Shown: positions 30,464 through 39,405 of the stretch, piece after piece
Layout of the letters: each line of letters opens with the position of its first letter
Numbering within the stretch: position 1 is the first letter of the stretch
Origin: Leishmania mexicana MHOM/GT/2001/U1103
Taxonomy: Eukaryota > Euglenozoa > Kinetoplastea > Trypanosomatida > Trypanosomatidae
Assembly: GCF_000234665.1 (NCBI RefSeq)
Contig: NC_018318.1
Span: forward strand, 471,773-535,772
Direction: 5' to 3'
DNA length: 64,000 nucleotides
Notes under the pieces: model-generated
Seen by the model: the letters and a program-made list of their open reading frames with translations, nothing else
What the model was told of the DNA's origin: nothing
Databases searched by the model: none
Program-made: the position numbers and the translations under genes

Positions 30464-32584
30464 ATGGCGTCGGCCACCGCGACGGACAAGGACTTCTTGG
30501 CCAAGAAGATCGTCTCGGCTGATGGGCCGAAGGGTGGGGAGGTGGTGCACGACGTGTCCCTCAGCGAATGGTGCATCACCCGCATTGAGCCGGAGGAGGA
30601 GTCCAACCGGCGACGGTCGGTGCTAGAGCGCATCGTCAACGTGGTGCGAGTATGGATTCGCCACACAATGATCACGGAGTTCCGCATGCCAGAGGCGGCG
30701 GCGGCGCAAGTCGAGGGCCGCATCTTTGCCACTGGCTCCTACCGATACAACGTGCACACCTCTGGCAGCGATATTGATATGGTGCTGATTGCCCCCAGTC
30801 GCATCACCCGCGAGCACTTTTTCAACACGCTGGCGCCACGGCTGAAGGGCGAGCCGTGGGTGACAGAGCTGCACTGCATTCGTGAGTCTCGCGTGCCGAT
30901 CATAGCGATGGTGTGCGACGGCATCGACATTGATCTCTCGTTTGGGTCGATCCGGCAGGATCGCGTACCGGAGGTAATCACGGATGACCTGCTGCAGGGT
31001 CTCGACGAACAGTCCGTGCTGAGCTGTAACGCCGTGCGAGTGGCACACAACATCATGGATCTCGTGCCGAACAAGGCCGTCTTCCGCCAAACCTTGCGCT
31101 TCGTGAAGGCGTGGGGCAAGGCAAGGTCCATCTACAGCAACACCTTCGGCTTCCCGTCCGGCATTGGCTGGGCCATCCTCACGGCCTTTGTGTGCCAGTG
31201 CTATCCGAACCAGAACGCCGCCGGTATGATCACGCGCTTCTTCCGCACATACCACACGTGGTTTAAGCCGAACCCGCACGAGACCGGCACCGAGAACCGC
31301 GCCATCTACCTCACCGAGTCCATGCGGGCCCGCACCCACCTCGGCCGCGGCTGGGACCCGCGGGAGTCCAAGTCGGATGCGATGGCACTCTTCCCGGTGC
31401 TGACGCCGGCGGTGCCATATGGCAATACCTGCTACAATGTTACTCTCACCAACCTGCGCCAGCTCTGCGACGAGTTCCAGCGCGGCCACGATCTGCTTAG
31501 CAAGGACCTCGGCATGAGCGCGGCGGAGGCGAAGGCGAAGTTCGGCCCGTTCGGAGTTTGGTCGCGTGTGTTGGAGCCTGCCCCGTTCTTTGGCAAGTTC
31601 CAGCACTACCTGCAGATCAAGGTCTCATGCAGCGATGCGGAGCACTACCAGGCCTACGCTGACGGCGTGGAGTCGCGCATACGTATCCTCTGGGCCGGCA
31701 ACGCCTCATCACGCGGACACACGCTGGAGGACTACCGCCAGCTTCGTCTGCACCTGAACCCGCACCGGTTCGAGGACCCCGAGGAAGTGCACCTGCGGAC
31801 GCGACTGACAAGCAAAGCCACTGGCGCGGCGAGCCACACTCGCAGCAGCGTCGGCTCTCGCAACTCTGGCCAGGTTGGCGACGGCGGCAGCTCTCTCCCT
31901 GGTAGCCTCAACGTGAAGGATAGCAGCGCCTCCTCAGGTCCGACGTGGTTCACGGCGAACTACTTCATTGGCATGACTGTCGACACGAAGGTGTCCTCGG
32001 CCAAGATCGACCTCGCGCCCGCCATCCGCACCTTCCACACGGTCGTTCGCGAGCTTCGCCAGTACCGCGAGGGCGTCACGAGGCTGCCAGTGATAACGGT
32101 TGTGGACATGGCGCGCATCCCGACCTTCGTCAAGGAAGCAGCGGGGTACGTGGAGGAGACGGCGGCGGCGCAGGAGGAGTGGAGCTCCAGCGAGGCGGAA
32201 GAGGCGCACAACAACAGCAACACGACCGCGTCTGCACACGCGGCAAAACCCGACGGCACATCGACGGCGCCGACGACAACGTCGAAGCCGAGCACGGCGG
32301 CGGGCGGCTCCACCAGCACGACAGCGAGTGCGGCTGACGGTTCGGCGAGCGAGACGAGTCGCGGCCTTCACGATGGCGGTGCAGGTAACGGCGCAGCGTC
32401 GAGTATCGACAGCCACGCGCGTAAGCGCACACGAGATCAGTACGGCACCGATGGCCCTGCTACTGTGGCAGCCAAGGCAGAGACCTTAACGACAGCTGTC
32501 GGCAGCGGCAGCGGTGCGGCTGGCAGTGCGCAGGCGGAGGAAGACGCCGACGACATCGAGCAGGCGCTTGGCCTAGACTTTTAA
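30464..32584 (+). CDS. Poly(A) polymerase, canonical nuclear type
   Basis: The protein is 706 residues. It adds poly(A) to mRNA 3' ends. The nucleotidyltransferase core reads GSYRYNVHTSGSDIDM, giving the metal-binding Asp103 and Asp105, with the third catalytic Asp at 157 (IDIDLSF). It continues with the palm/fingers motifs of the eukaryotic family (RFVKAWGKARSIYSNTFGFP, then TPAVPYGNTCYNVT) and an RNA-binding-like C-terminal part (about 360-560). The last 140 residues are low-complexity Ser/Thr/Ala/Glu. ATG 30464 is used because the upstream extension relies on GTG. The frame is uninterrupted. Trypanosomatids are known to carry one PAP gene with a rare cis-spliced intron and a second, intronless one (PAP2 in T. 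brucei), so this copy looks like the intronless type. That paralogue choice is inference. Confidence 0.93.
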   Translation: MASATATDKDFLAKKIVSADGPKGGEVVHDVSLSEWCITRIEPEEESNRRRSVLERIVNVVRVWIRHTMITEFRMPEAAAAQVEGRIFATGSYRYNVHTSGSDIDMVLIAPSRITREHFFNTLAPRLKGEPWVTELHCIRESRVPIIAMVCDGIDIDLSFGSIRQDRVPEVITDDLLQGLDEQSVLSCNAVRVAHNIMDLVPNKAVFRQTLRFVKAWGKARSIYSNTFGFPSGIGWAILTAFVCQCYPNQNAAGMITRFFRTYHTWFKPNPHETGTENRAIYLTESMRARTHLGRGWDPRESKSDAMALFPVLTPAVPYGNTCYNVTLTNLRQLCDEFQRGHDLLSKDLGMSAAEAKAKFGPFGVWSRVLEPAPFFGKFQHYLQIKVSCSDAEHYQAYADGVESRIRILWAGNASSRGHTLEDYRQLRLHLNPHRFEDPEEVHLRTRLTSKATGAASHTRSSVGSRNSGQVGDGGSSLPGSLNVKDSSASSGPTWFTANYFIGMTVDTKVSSAKIDLAPAIRTFHTVVRELRQYREGVTRLPVITVVDMARIPTFVKEAAGYVEETAAAQEEWSSSEAEEAHNNSNTTASAHAAKPDGTSTAPTTTSKPSTAAGGSTSTTASAADGSASETSRGLHDGGAGNGAASSIDSHARKRTRDQYGTDGPATVAAKAETLTTAVGSGSGAAGSAQAEEDADDIEQALGLDF

Positions 32585-33468
32585 GTGGACGCAGCGCCGA
32601 TGAAGCAGTGCGTATAAACAGGCAAAAAAATGGTGCTGTGATGGTGTGTGCGTGTGTGGCTGATGCGGTGCCAGAGGCTCTGGCGCATGTTCTGGGCGCA
32701 CGTAGTAAGGACGACAAGCTGTCGACGATGTGCCAATTCAACGGACTGCTGTGAAGGAACAAAGGAGTGACTTGATGCACGGCCGAGCGTGCTGCCCCGA
32801 GGGGGGAGGGGGGCACAGCGACGGAGAGCTAGGCGAGGGCTCTCACAAAGGCAACAAGACTCGAACGACTTCGTCATGCCTCTCTGTGCGGCCAGTCGCA
32901 TCGCCGCTGCTTCGGCGACCATGGTGGACGCATACGTCCCCACTTCTCCTTTGCCGCATCACCCCCTGCACGCGCGCGCACACATTCATGCACTTCCTAC
33001 GAGTTTGTCACCCACTTCCGTTGTACCGCGGTTGTACGTGTGCACGGGGTGTGTCACTACGCGTGCATGTGATTGGCAGCACTGCGTGCCTCTTTTTCTG
33101 CACATGTGCGTCAACGCACCTCTCTATCTTCACCTTCATTCCATCCCCCGACCCCCGCTGTCGTTGACCGTCTCCGACGCTTCGTGCACACACACACACG
33201 CCACTCACGCTCCCTCTTCTTCGTCTACTGCACGTACCGGCGTTACGGAAGAAGCTGGCCAATATCGAGGGCCCGGTGACACGTTGCACTCCCCACCACC
33301 CATACTTCGCCAGTCTGCAGTCGCTCTCTCTATACACGGAGTCGCGCATGGCAGTGCGGACAGGCATACCTGGTATACACCGTCATGCATGTGTAGTGCG
33401 CTTCGCTCAGCAGCGCCTATTTTCGAACGCACGCGCGCCTTCCCCCCTTTGTATATCGGGTTGCAGCG
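32585..33468. other. intergenic / UTR region
   Basis: Has a CA run near 33188-33199 and a strong pyrimidine run at 33438-33450. Short open frames here are His/Ser/Thr-rich and not convincing. No gene seen. Confidence 0.6.
33438..33466 (+). promoter_or_regulatory. candidate spliced-leader acceptor very close to a start codon
   Basis: The pyrimidine run at 33438-33450 is followed by its first AG at 33465-33466, only 2 nt before ATG 33469. If used, almost the whole 5' UTR would be the spliced leader itself. Confidence 0.4.
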
Positions 33469-35139
33469 ATGCTGAGTCGACTTTCTGAGCGTTGTACCGT
33501 CGTCACCGGGCTTGAGCAGGTGCTGCGCCGTTATGTGTGGAGCGCGGCATGGCTGCGCGATGCCGAGCCGGCGGCAGCCGCCAGTCAGAGCATCGATCTC
33601 AGTTGCCTGATGGAGCGCGCGGGCCGCGCGGCGTACGACGTCTTTGCTAACCTTTACACCTCACAGCGACACTGGCTGATCCTGGTGGGCCCAGGCAACA
33701 ACGGAGGTGACGGCTACGTCATCGCGCGACACGCCCGAGAGGCTGGGAAGATGGTGACGGTGTTGTGCATGCCTCACAGCAAGCCGTTTCCGACGGAGGC
33801 GGCAAATGCTCAGCATGCGTGGCAGGCGGTCGGCGGCACCGAGACTACGATGAACCCCGGCGCACCGTTGCAGCTACCCGCCGACGTCGACCTTATCGTG
33901 GACGGCTTGCTGGGCACCGGCATCTGTGGTCCCCCTCGAGAGCAGTACGAGCATGTCATCCGGCATATCAACGGTCTCCCGGTGCCGCGGGTGGCTATCG
34001 ACATCCCATCCGGTCTCAACGCCGAAACTGGGGAGGCTGCCGGCGCGTGCGTGAGGGCGGATCACACTGCCACCTTCATTTGCCTGAAGCCTGGGCTGCT
34101 CACAGGGCAGGCAAAGGACTATGTCGGGCAGCTGCACTACCGCAGCCTCGGCTTGGAGGATTGGATGGCGGCGCCGGAGCGGATGAGAGCGGCCTTGTGC
34201 CGCCGCGTGGCGCTGGACGACGTCTACGAGTACTTCGGCGTTCGGCGGTCGGCGTTGGCACACAAGGGCAGTTGTGGCAAGGTCATCCTTGTCGGCGGAG
34301 ACCACGGCTTTGGGGGTGCCACTCTCATGTCGGCCGAGGCCTGCGTGACGGTCGGAGCCGGGCTCACCCGCGTGCTGACTCGCCCTGAGTACGTAGCACC
34401 GTTGTTGACGCGCTGCCCAGAGGCAATGGTGACAGCCGTGGAGACGGACACGGGCGGGCAGCTGGAGCAGCAGATGCTTGAGGCGTTCGGGTGGGCCTCT
34501 ACGCTGGCGGTCGGGCCTGGACTTGGCACTGGTGCGTATGGACAGGCGGCCTTGACCGCTGCTCTGCGACACGCTGAAGTGCATCAGGACAAGACACTGG
34601 TGCTGGATGCGGATGCGCTGAACCTTCTCGCAGGCCGCCTTCATGGCAAGGAAGGTGCTGCTGCTGCTGCCGGCGCCGGTAAACACCTGCCGATGCTTCC
34701 GAACAGCATAATCACGCCGCACCCCGGTGAGGCGGCCCGTCTGTTGGCCTGCCGCGTCGCAGATGTGGAGAAGGACCGCCTCGCCGCGGCTCGCCGCCTT
34801 GCCGCCATTTTGGGTGGGACTTGTCTCCTCAAGGGCCCTGGCACGATTGTGCACTGCCACGACAGCGCGAAGACGGCAATCGTGGATGCCGGAAACGCCG
34901 GCATGGCAAGCGGTGGCATGGGTGATGTGCTGACTGGGCTGCTGGCAGGTCTTGCCGCGCAACGAATGCACAACACCTTCGACACGACTTGTGCAGGGGC
35001 TCTCGTGCACGGGGTCGCTGCAGATATCGTGGCCGCCGAGAAGGGGCGTGGCACACGCGGTATCCGAGCGACTGAGCTCATTCATCGCGTACCCTTCATC
35101 GTCAACGCCTCTGGGCCATCTCCTGCTACCCGGCAGTGA
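33469..35139 (+). CDS. Bifunctional NAD(P)H-hydrate repair enzyme (epimerase + dehydratase)
   Basis: The protein is 556 residues and repairs damaged, hydrated NADH and NADPH. The N-terminal YjeF_N-type epimerase domain (about 20-235) has LMERAG and the nucleotide loop GPGNNGGDGY at 74-83, then DLIVDGLLGTG and AIDIPSGLNAETGE. The C-terminal ribokinase-like dehydratase domain (about 255-550) has HKGSCGKVILVGGDHGFGG, AVGPGLGTG, VLDADALN, ITPHPGEAARLL and the catalytic NAGMASGGMGDVLTG at 476-490. The start is fixed by domain integrity: the next Met (48) lies inside the LMERAG motif of domain 1. The fused order is like bacterial Nnr; animals and plants use two separate genes. Whether the dehydratase uses ATP or ADP cannot be told from motifs alone. 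No obvious targeting signal. Confidence 0.95.
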   Translation: MLSRLSERCTVVTGLEQVLRRYVWSAAWLRDAEPAAAASQSIDLSCLMERAGRAAYDVFANLYTSQRHWLILVGPGNNGGDGYVIARHAREAGKMVTVLCMPHSKPFPTEAANAQHAWQAVGGTETTMNPGAPLQLPADVDLIVDGLLGTGICGPPREQYEHVIRHINGLPVPRVAIDIPSGLNAETGEAAGACVRADHTATFICLKPGLLTGQAKDYVGQLHYRSLGLEDWMAAPERMRAALCRRVALDDVYEYFGVRRSALAHKGSCGKVILVGGDHGFGGATLMSAEACVTVGAGLTRVLTRPEYVAPLLTRCPEAMVTAVETDTGGQLEQQMLEAFGWASTLAVGPGLGTGAYGQAALTAALRHAEVHQDKTLVLDADALNLLAGRLHGKEGAAAAAGAGKHLPMLPNSIITPHPGEAARLLACRVADVEKDRLAAARRLAAILGGTCLLKGPGTIVHCHDSAKTAIVDAGNAGMASGGMGDVLTGLLAGLAAQRMHNTFDTTCAGALVHGVAADIVAAEKGRGTRGIRATELIHRVPFIVNASGPSPATRQ

Positions 35140-35878
35140 CCAAGTGGACAGTGAGGTTCACGCGCGAGACACAAGGTGACGAAACATGCGTGGGTGGATG
35201 CTGGGTACGTGTGTGTGTGGGTGGGTGGGAGGGGGGAGGGGGCCATTGCAGGCAGCTTTTCGAGGCGGCGGCCGCCTCCTCGTAGATGACTATTGGGCTT
35301 CGCTGAGCAAGCTCATGACTGTCGCTCTCTATGCAACCTCCCTCACTCACTCTCCCCTCCGCTGCCGTGCAGCCGAGCTCATCACGGCGCTCTATCCCGA
35401 TTTGCTTCTTGATGTCTTTCCTGCGGTGTGCTCGAGCGGGTAGCCGCTCCGGCCAGGGTGGATCCGTTGCACAGTGCTGGGCGCGTGCATGCGTCCCACC
35501 ACACCCGCATATGCTTTGAAAAGACTTCTTCTACGCCGGCAGGTATGCATGTATATATGTACGTGCATGTGGACGAGCGTGTGCGCGTGCGTGCCTCCTT
35601 TTCCCTTACGGGTGGCTGGTGAGGGCTACGAACAGCTTCGTCGCAGCGGGCTTGGCGGGGAACCACGAGAGTCTTCAGCGCGTTCACGGCCGCTGCGCCA
35701 TTCCGCAGATGTACGCAGCCCTCCCCCCTTCCCTCCATCACGCACTCGCACGTTTCGACGTCTTTTCGCTCTGCTGACGCTACACGGTTGGCGCCTCCCA
35801 CGTCACATCCCCATCTTCTCCTTTTCCACCTACACTCACATATAGCGCATCACACAGGACTGCCATTGGCGCACAAGC
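35140..35878. other. intergenic / UTR region
   Basis: Has a GT-rich run passing into a G-rich stretch at 35208-35242 with several GGG blocks on the + strand. The pyrimidine run at about 35812-35832 followed by AG at about 35853 and 35865 is the likely acceptor for the next gene. Confidence 0.6.
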
Positions 35879-37474
35879 ATGCATCGGGGTCAGGATGACC
35901 GAGTGGCGGACCCCGAAGACCAGCCTGCGGCGGGCAGGGGGGAGGGCGGTCCGGATGGTGCCACACCCCCGTCGTCGTCGGAGAAACGCGGTGCCGGCGG
36001 TGACGGGAGTACTAACACGTGCAAGAAGGACCCCACGCTTTGCCTTTCCCCGCTGACCATTCAGTTGACGGATCACCCGCTTGAGTCTGTGTCGTCGACG
36101 CATCGGACGGACCGTCTGCTCAAGCCAGCCAGCCCGTGGGCGCGCGAGCTCGACTTTAGCGACCGCGCCTACACCCCCCATACTGTCTTCATACTAGTCA
36201 GCATTCTCATGTCCATCTTGCTCATGTTGCGCTACTACTATTACCCCAACATGGGGGTGGCGGCGAAGGTGAAGGTTGGCCTCTCCGCTGCCGCCTTTGT
36301 TTTCATTGGCTTTGGTGCGGTACACCTTCCGGACTCCCTAATGGTACGCCCCCACCCGGCTGTGTGGCGCGCCGTCCTGGCGCTTGGGGTTCTCTATCTG
36401 GTGTTCCTCACCTTTATGATATTTCAGGACCTGGAGACGGTGCGGAGGATAATGGGCTACTACGATGCTTCCCTGTGGAATAAACTGCCAGAGCACACCT
36501 ACGCGCAAGACTGCCGCATGAGCACCGAGGAGGACCCCTGGTTCTTTGTCCACACCTCCTTCGACGTCTTCATCCTCGCCCACTCGCTCGGCTACGTCAT
36601 CAAGATGCTCATACTGCGGGACTGGCGCATGGTGACGGCCGTGTCGCTCGGCTTCGAGGTTGTGGAGGTGACGTTTCAGCACGTGCTGCCGAACTTCAGC
36701 GAGTGCTGGTGGGATCACATCGTACTCGATGTGGTGATCTGCAACGCGGGCGGGATGCTGGTAGGGATGTGGCTGCTGCGGCAGCTGAACGCGAAGCAGT
36801 ACAGGTGGATCGCTCTCAAGGAGATCCCAACCGCGAAGGGAAAGGCGAAGCGGCTCCTTGGGCAGCTGGGGCCGCGCAGCTTCGAGCGCTACAACTGGAA
36901 CATCTTCCAGAGCCCGACCCGCTTCTCCCAGGTCACCGTCATCCTCCTGCTGATGCTGCTGCAGGAACTGAACTGCTTCACGATGAAGGCAATCCTGCAT
37001 ATGGCGCCAACGCATCACATCGTGACGTGTCGACTGGCCCTGTGGGCGCTGCTCGCCACCTCGTGCCTGCGAGAGCTGTACGAGTACATGACAAACCCGC
37101 GCATCAAGCGCATCGGCACAACGGCGTGGGTGGCGATACTCGGCATGGGCATGGAGACCATATGGATCACGAAGATGGCCATCGAGGGACAATACTTCCA
37201 AGACGCAGTCATGCCTACCCACATCGCGGTACCTTGGATGGTCGCCATCGCCGCGTTTGGGATTTGGCTGGTCTTGTACTTTGGTGTCTTGTCACTGGAG
37301 CAGCGCAATCGCCGTCGCGGTGCGGCGTACTTACTCGTGAACCTCTTCTTCTACGCGGCTGCCGTGTGTGTGCTGGCGCTGTTCCTGATGGGTCTGCCCG
37401 ATCTGCAGATTGGTCGGCAGGCGTTCGAGTCGGCGATGGCGCCGTACGAGCGGTACATCTTCCTTTGGCGCTAG
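35879..37474 (+). CDS. Phosphatidylserine synthase, PSS2-type base exchange
   Basis: The protein is 531 residues. The enzyme makes phosphatidylserine by swapping the head group of an existing phospholipid with serine in the ER. About 100 soluble, Gly/Asp-rich residues lead into a polytopic membrane region with roughly nine hydrophobic helices. Diagnostic family blocks are present: RPHPAVWRAVLALGVLY, FIFEDL-like MIFQDLETVRRIM, FDVFILAHSLGY, then HVLPNFSECWWDHIVLDVVI, CNAGGMLVGMW and a second-half WVAILGMGMETIW region. These follow mammalian PSS2 in order and spacing. Length and start are as expected for the family, with a Leishmania-style polar N-terminal extension. PSS1 is the alternative, but the FSECWWD block context is shared by both, so paralogue naming is less sure than enzyme class. 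Confidence 0.93.
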   Translation: MHRGQDDRVADPEDQPAAGRGEGGPDGATPPSSSEKRGAGGDGSTNTCKKDPTLCLSPLTIQLTDHPLESVSSTHRTDRLLKPASPWARELDFSDRAYTPHTVFILVSILMSILLMLRYYYYPNMGVAAKVKVGLSAAAFVFIGFGAVHLPDSLMVRPHPAVWRAVLALGVLYLVFLTFMIFQDLETVRRIMGYYDASLWNKLPEHTYAQDCRMSTEEDPWFFVHTSFDVFILAHSLGYVIKMLILRDWRMVTAVSLGFEVVEVTFQHVLPNFSECWWDHIVLDVVICNAGGMLVGMWLLRQLNAKQYRWIALKEIPTAKGKAKRLLGQLGPRSFERYNWNIFQSPTRFSQVTVILLLMLLQELNCFTMKAILHMAPTHHIVTCRLALWALLATSCLRELYEYMTNPRIKRIGTTAWVAILGMGMETIWITKMAIEGQYFQDAVMPTHIAVPWMVAIAAFGIWLVLYFGVLSLEQRNRRRGAAYLLVNLFFYAAAVCVLALFLMGLPDLQIGRQAFESAMAPYERYIFLWR

Positions 37475-37669
37475 CGCTGGCAAAGCGAGAGGTGGAGAGG
37501 GCGACAGGCAAACAGGAGGAAGGACGGGCAGCTCACATGCAGGTTGCGTAGTGAGCATGCGCGCGCGTGGGTGTGCATGGACCATGCAAGCTGCTTGCGT
37601 CTGCGCCATCTTCCTTCTCTCTTTTTCATATTACGCTCCCCCGTTGGAGCTGTGTTTCTTTGCTTCGAC

Positions 37670-38110
37670 TTTGCTCCCTGATGATCCCGGGACCGTCTCG
37701 CCCTGGCATCATCAGGGCCCAGTATTCCACCCCCCCTTGCTGGGAGGCCGAGCAGCCTGCACAGCCGTCCCTCGGATTGCGGCTCACGGACTCTTGGCAC
37801 CGGCAAGCAGGTCTGGGCTGGCGCGCTGCGCCAGAGACGCGTGCGGTGGTGATCACGCTTGGACCAGCGCACTACGAATCGCGTCGGCGACTCAACAAGT
37901 ATATGCCTCCACCTCCTGTTGTTCTGCTTTGGCTGGGTGGCGGTGATGTGGCGTGTAGGCCTGGGCCTAGTCTGCGCCGTGTGCAGCGGTATTGCAGTGG
38001 GCCGAACGACGCCCAACGGGGCTGGTTGGGTCGGCTCCTTGACGCAGCCGTGGTGCGACCGAGCTCGGTGAGCTGTTGCTGTGTGCAGTTGTATATCCAT
38101 ATATAAAAAT
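37670..38110 (+). mobile_element. Candidate SIDER-like degenerate retroposon
   Basis: Bases 37708-37728 (CATCAGGGCCCAGTATTCC, within) and the following CTTGCTGGGAGGCCGAGCAG resemble the 5' hallmark of ingi/L1Tc-derived elements as I recall it. A second copy of the same pattern occurs at 43776. The block is GC-rich and purine-richer than its surroundings and ends at an A/T-rich stretch (AT repeat then AAAAA, about 38094-38108). About 440 bp, close to the usual size for these elements, which lie in 3' UTRs. Boundaries are approximate. Confidence 0.45.
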
Positions 38111-38542
38111 ACCTATCCATGTATATGTGTGCATGCTAGCGTGTTCGTGGTAAAGTGGCTCGGTGAAAGACGGGCGTGTACTTGACTTCATGTGCTTTAC
38201 TGGTTGGTCGTCACATGAGTCGCTAACGTAAGAGTGCAGACATCCCGCTGCATTGGTGTGTGTGCGTGCGTCTAAAGTGTGACGGTACGAGCGCTCGGTG
38301 CTCTGATCGTCGCTGGAAGGCGTTTGGGGATGACGCAGGTGAACATGCGGGACTCAAGCTGTCTTCTTCCTCAAGCATGACGACGTTTGCCTGTCGGCAC
38401 AGATGCCATGCCGTGAGGGCAAAGCGCGTGCCGCGGACTCGTTTGCCGGAGTCCGCACCGGCGGCTCGCTGTACCATACATGTGTCACCGCTGCCCTCCA
38501 CACTCCTCTTCTTTTCACTGCAGCGCTCGTTCTGCGTCGGGG

Positions 38543-38583
38543 CCTTTCTCTTTTTTTTTGCTGACGCGCACTTGCGTTGTCAG
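38543..38583 (+). promoter_or_regulatory. candidate spliced-leader acceptor before HAD-like gene
   Basis: A pyrimidine run with nine consecutive T ends at 38559. The first AG after it is at 38582-38583, which would give a 5' UTR of about 36 nt before ATG 38620. Confidence 0.5.
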
Positions 38584-38619
38584 GACGCACTCGCACCATC
38601 GAGACACACATAACCAGCC

Positions 38620-39405
38620 ATGCCGGCATTGAAGCCATTGCTCGTGTTCGGCCTCCGTGGCACTCTCGTGGAGCGCATCCATGTCCGCAACGTCCCAGAG
38701 GGTATGCCAGCGGCAGACTTGACTGTGGGCTTGGTGAAGGTGTGGCTGCGCCCCCACATGGTCGATGTTCTTAACGAACTACAGAAGCACTGCCGCCTCG
38801 CGATTTGGAGCTCCACCACTGCGCGCAACACACATCCGCTCGTGAATGCGGTGTTTGGGTCGAACATGACGCTGCAGGGTGCTGCAGGAGCCGCCACGGC
38901 AGCACCGTCGACGCAGGGGGCAGCCAGCGCGTCCGCTGGAGCTGCGGCCTCCGCCAGCAACGGGCGCGGTGGACGCTTTTTGCCCAAGCGGCGACCGCCT
39001 GGAGTTGATGCGGCGAATGAGGAGCGTGCGGCGGCCGCCGCCATCAACGTTTCTCAGCCGCAGCGGATTCACTTTGAGTTTGTCTGGACGCGCGAGCACA
39101 CGCGCGTGGACGACTTCCGTCGCCTCAACGCGGCCGTCAGCGATGACAACCACGCCACAGTGAAGGACCTGTCTCAGGTGTTTGCGCAGTTTCCGTCTAT
39201 CGCGCAGCCGCAGAATACAGTGCTCATCGACGACACCCCCAGCAAGGCGAAGATGCATGCAGACAACTACGTATGGCTCGACACGTGCAACAGCCTGCGC
39301 ATTCAAGACGAAACGGGTTTGTACCGTCTGCGCGACTTTGTGATGAAGGAATTAGTGCCAGCGGAGGATGTGCGGGAGCTGCTGCCGCGCCGCATCCGGA
39401 TGTGA
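38620..39405 (+). CDS. NIF/FCP1-like HAD protein lacking catalytic aspartates
   Basis: The protein is 261 residues with the layout of an FCP1/SCP-type (NLI-interacting factor) HAD phosphatase. Motif I should read DLDxT, but here the strand PLLVF is followed by GLRGTL: the nucleophile position (11) is Gly and the acid/base position (13) is Arg. Motif II is present as AIWSSTTARN (about 61-70), motif III Lys is probably Lys182 (VKDLSQVF), and the acidic motif IV is intact (LIDDTPSK, Asp204/205). A low-complexity Ala/Ser/Gly insert of about 55 residues (88-142) sits where the family usually has the cap-like insertion. As read, the protein cannot perform the usual phospho-aspartate chemistry, so a binding or regulatory pseudophosphatase is the simplest idea. 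The start codon is the first ATG after the acceptor and the N-terminus matches the family. Confidence 0.85.
   Translation: MPALKPLLVFGLRGTLVERIHVRNVPEGMPAADLTVGLVKVWLRPHMVDVLNELQKHCRLAIWSSTTARNTHPLVNAVFGSNMTLQGAAGAATAAPSTQGAASASAGAAASASNGRGGRFLPKRRPPGVDAANEERAAAAAINVSQPQRIHFEFVWTREHTRVDDFRRLNAAVSDDNHATVKDLSQVFAQFPSIAQPQNTVLIDDTPSKAKMHADNYVWLDTCNSLRIQDETGLYRLRDFVMKELVPAEDVRELLPRRIRM

Larger units (their letters stand above)
37475..38619. other. intergenic / UTR region
   Basis: Contains the candidate SIDER-like element at 37670-38110, an AT-rich patch after it (about 38090-38130) and a T-rich tract before the next gene. No other gene seen. Confidence 0.6.
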
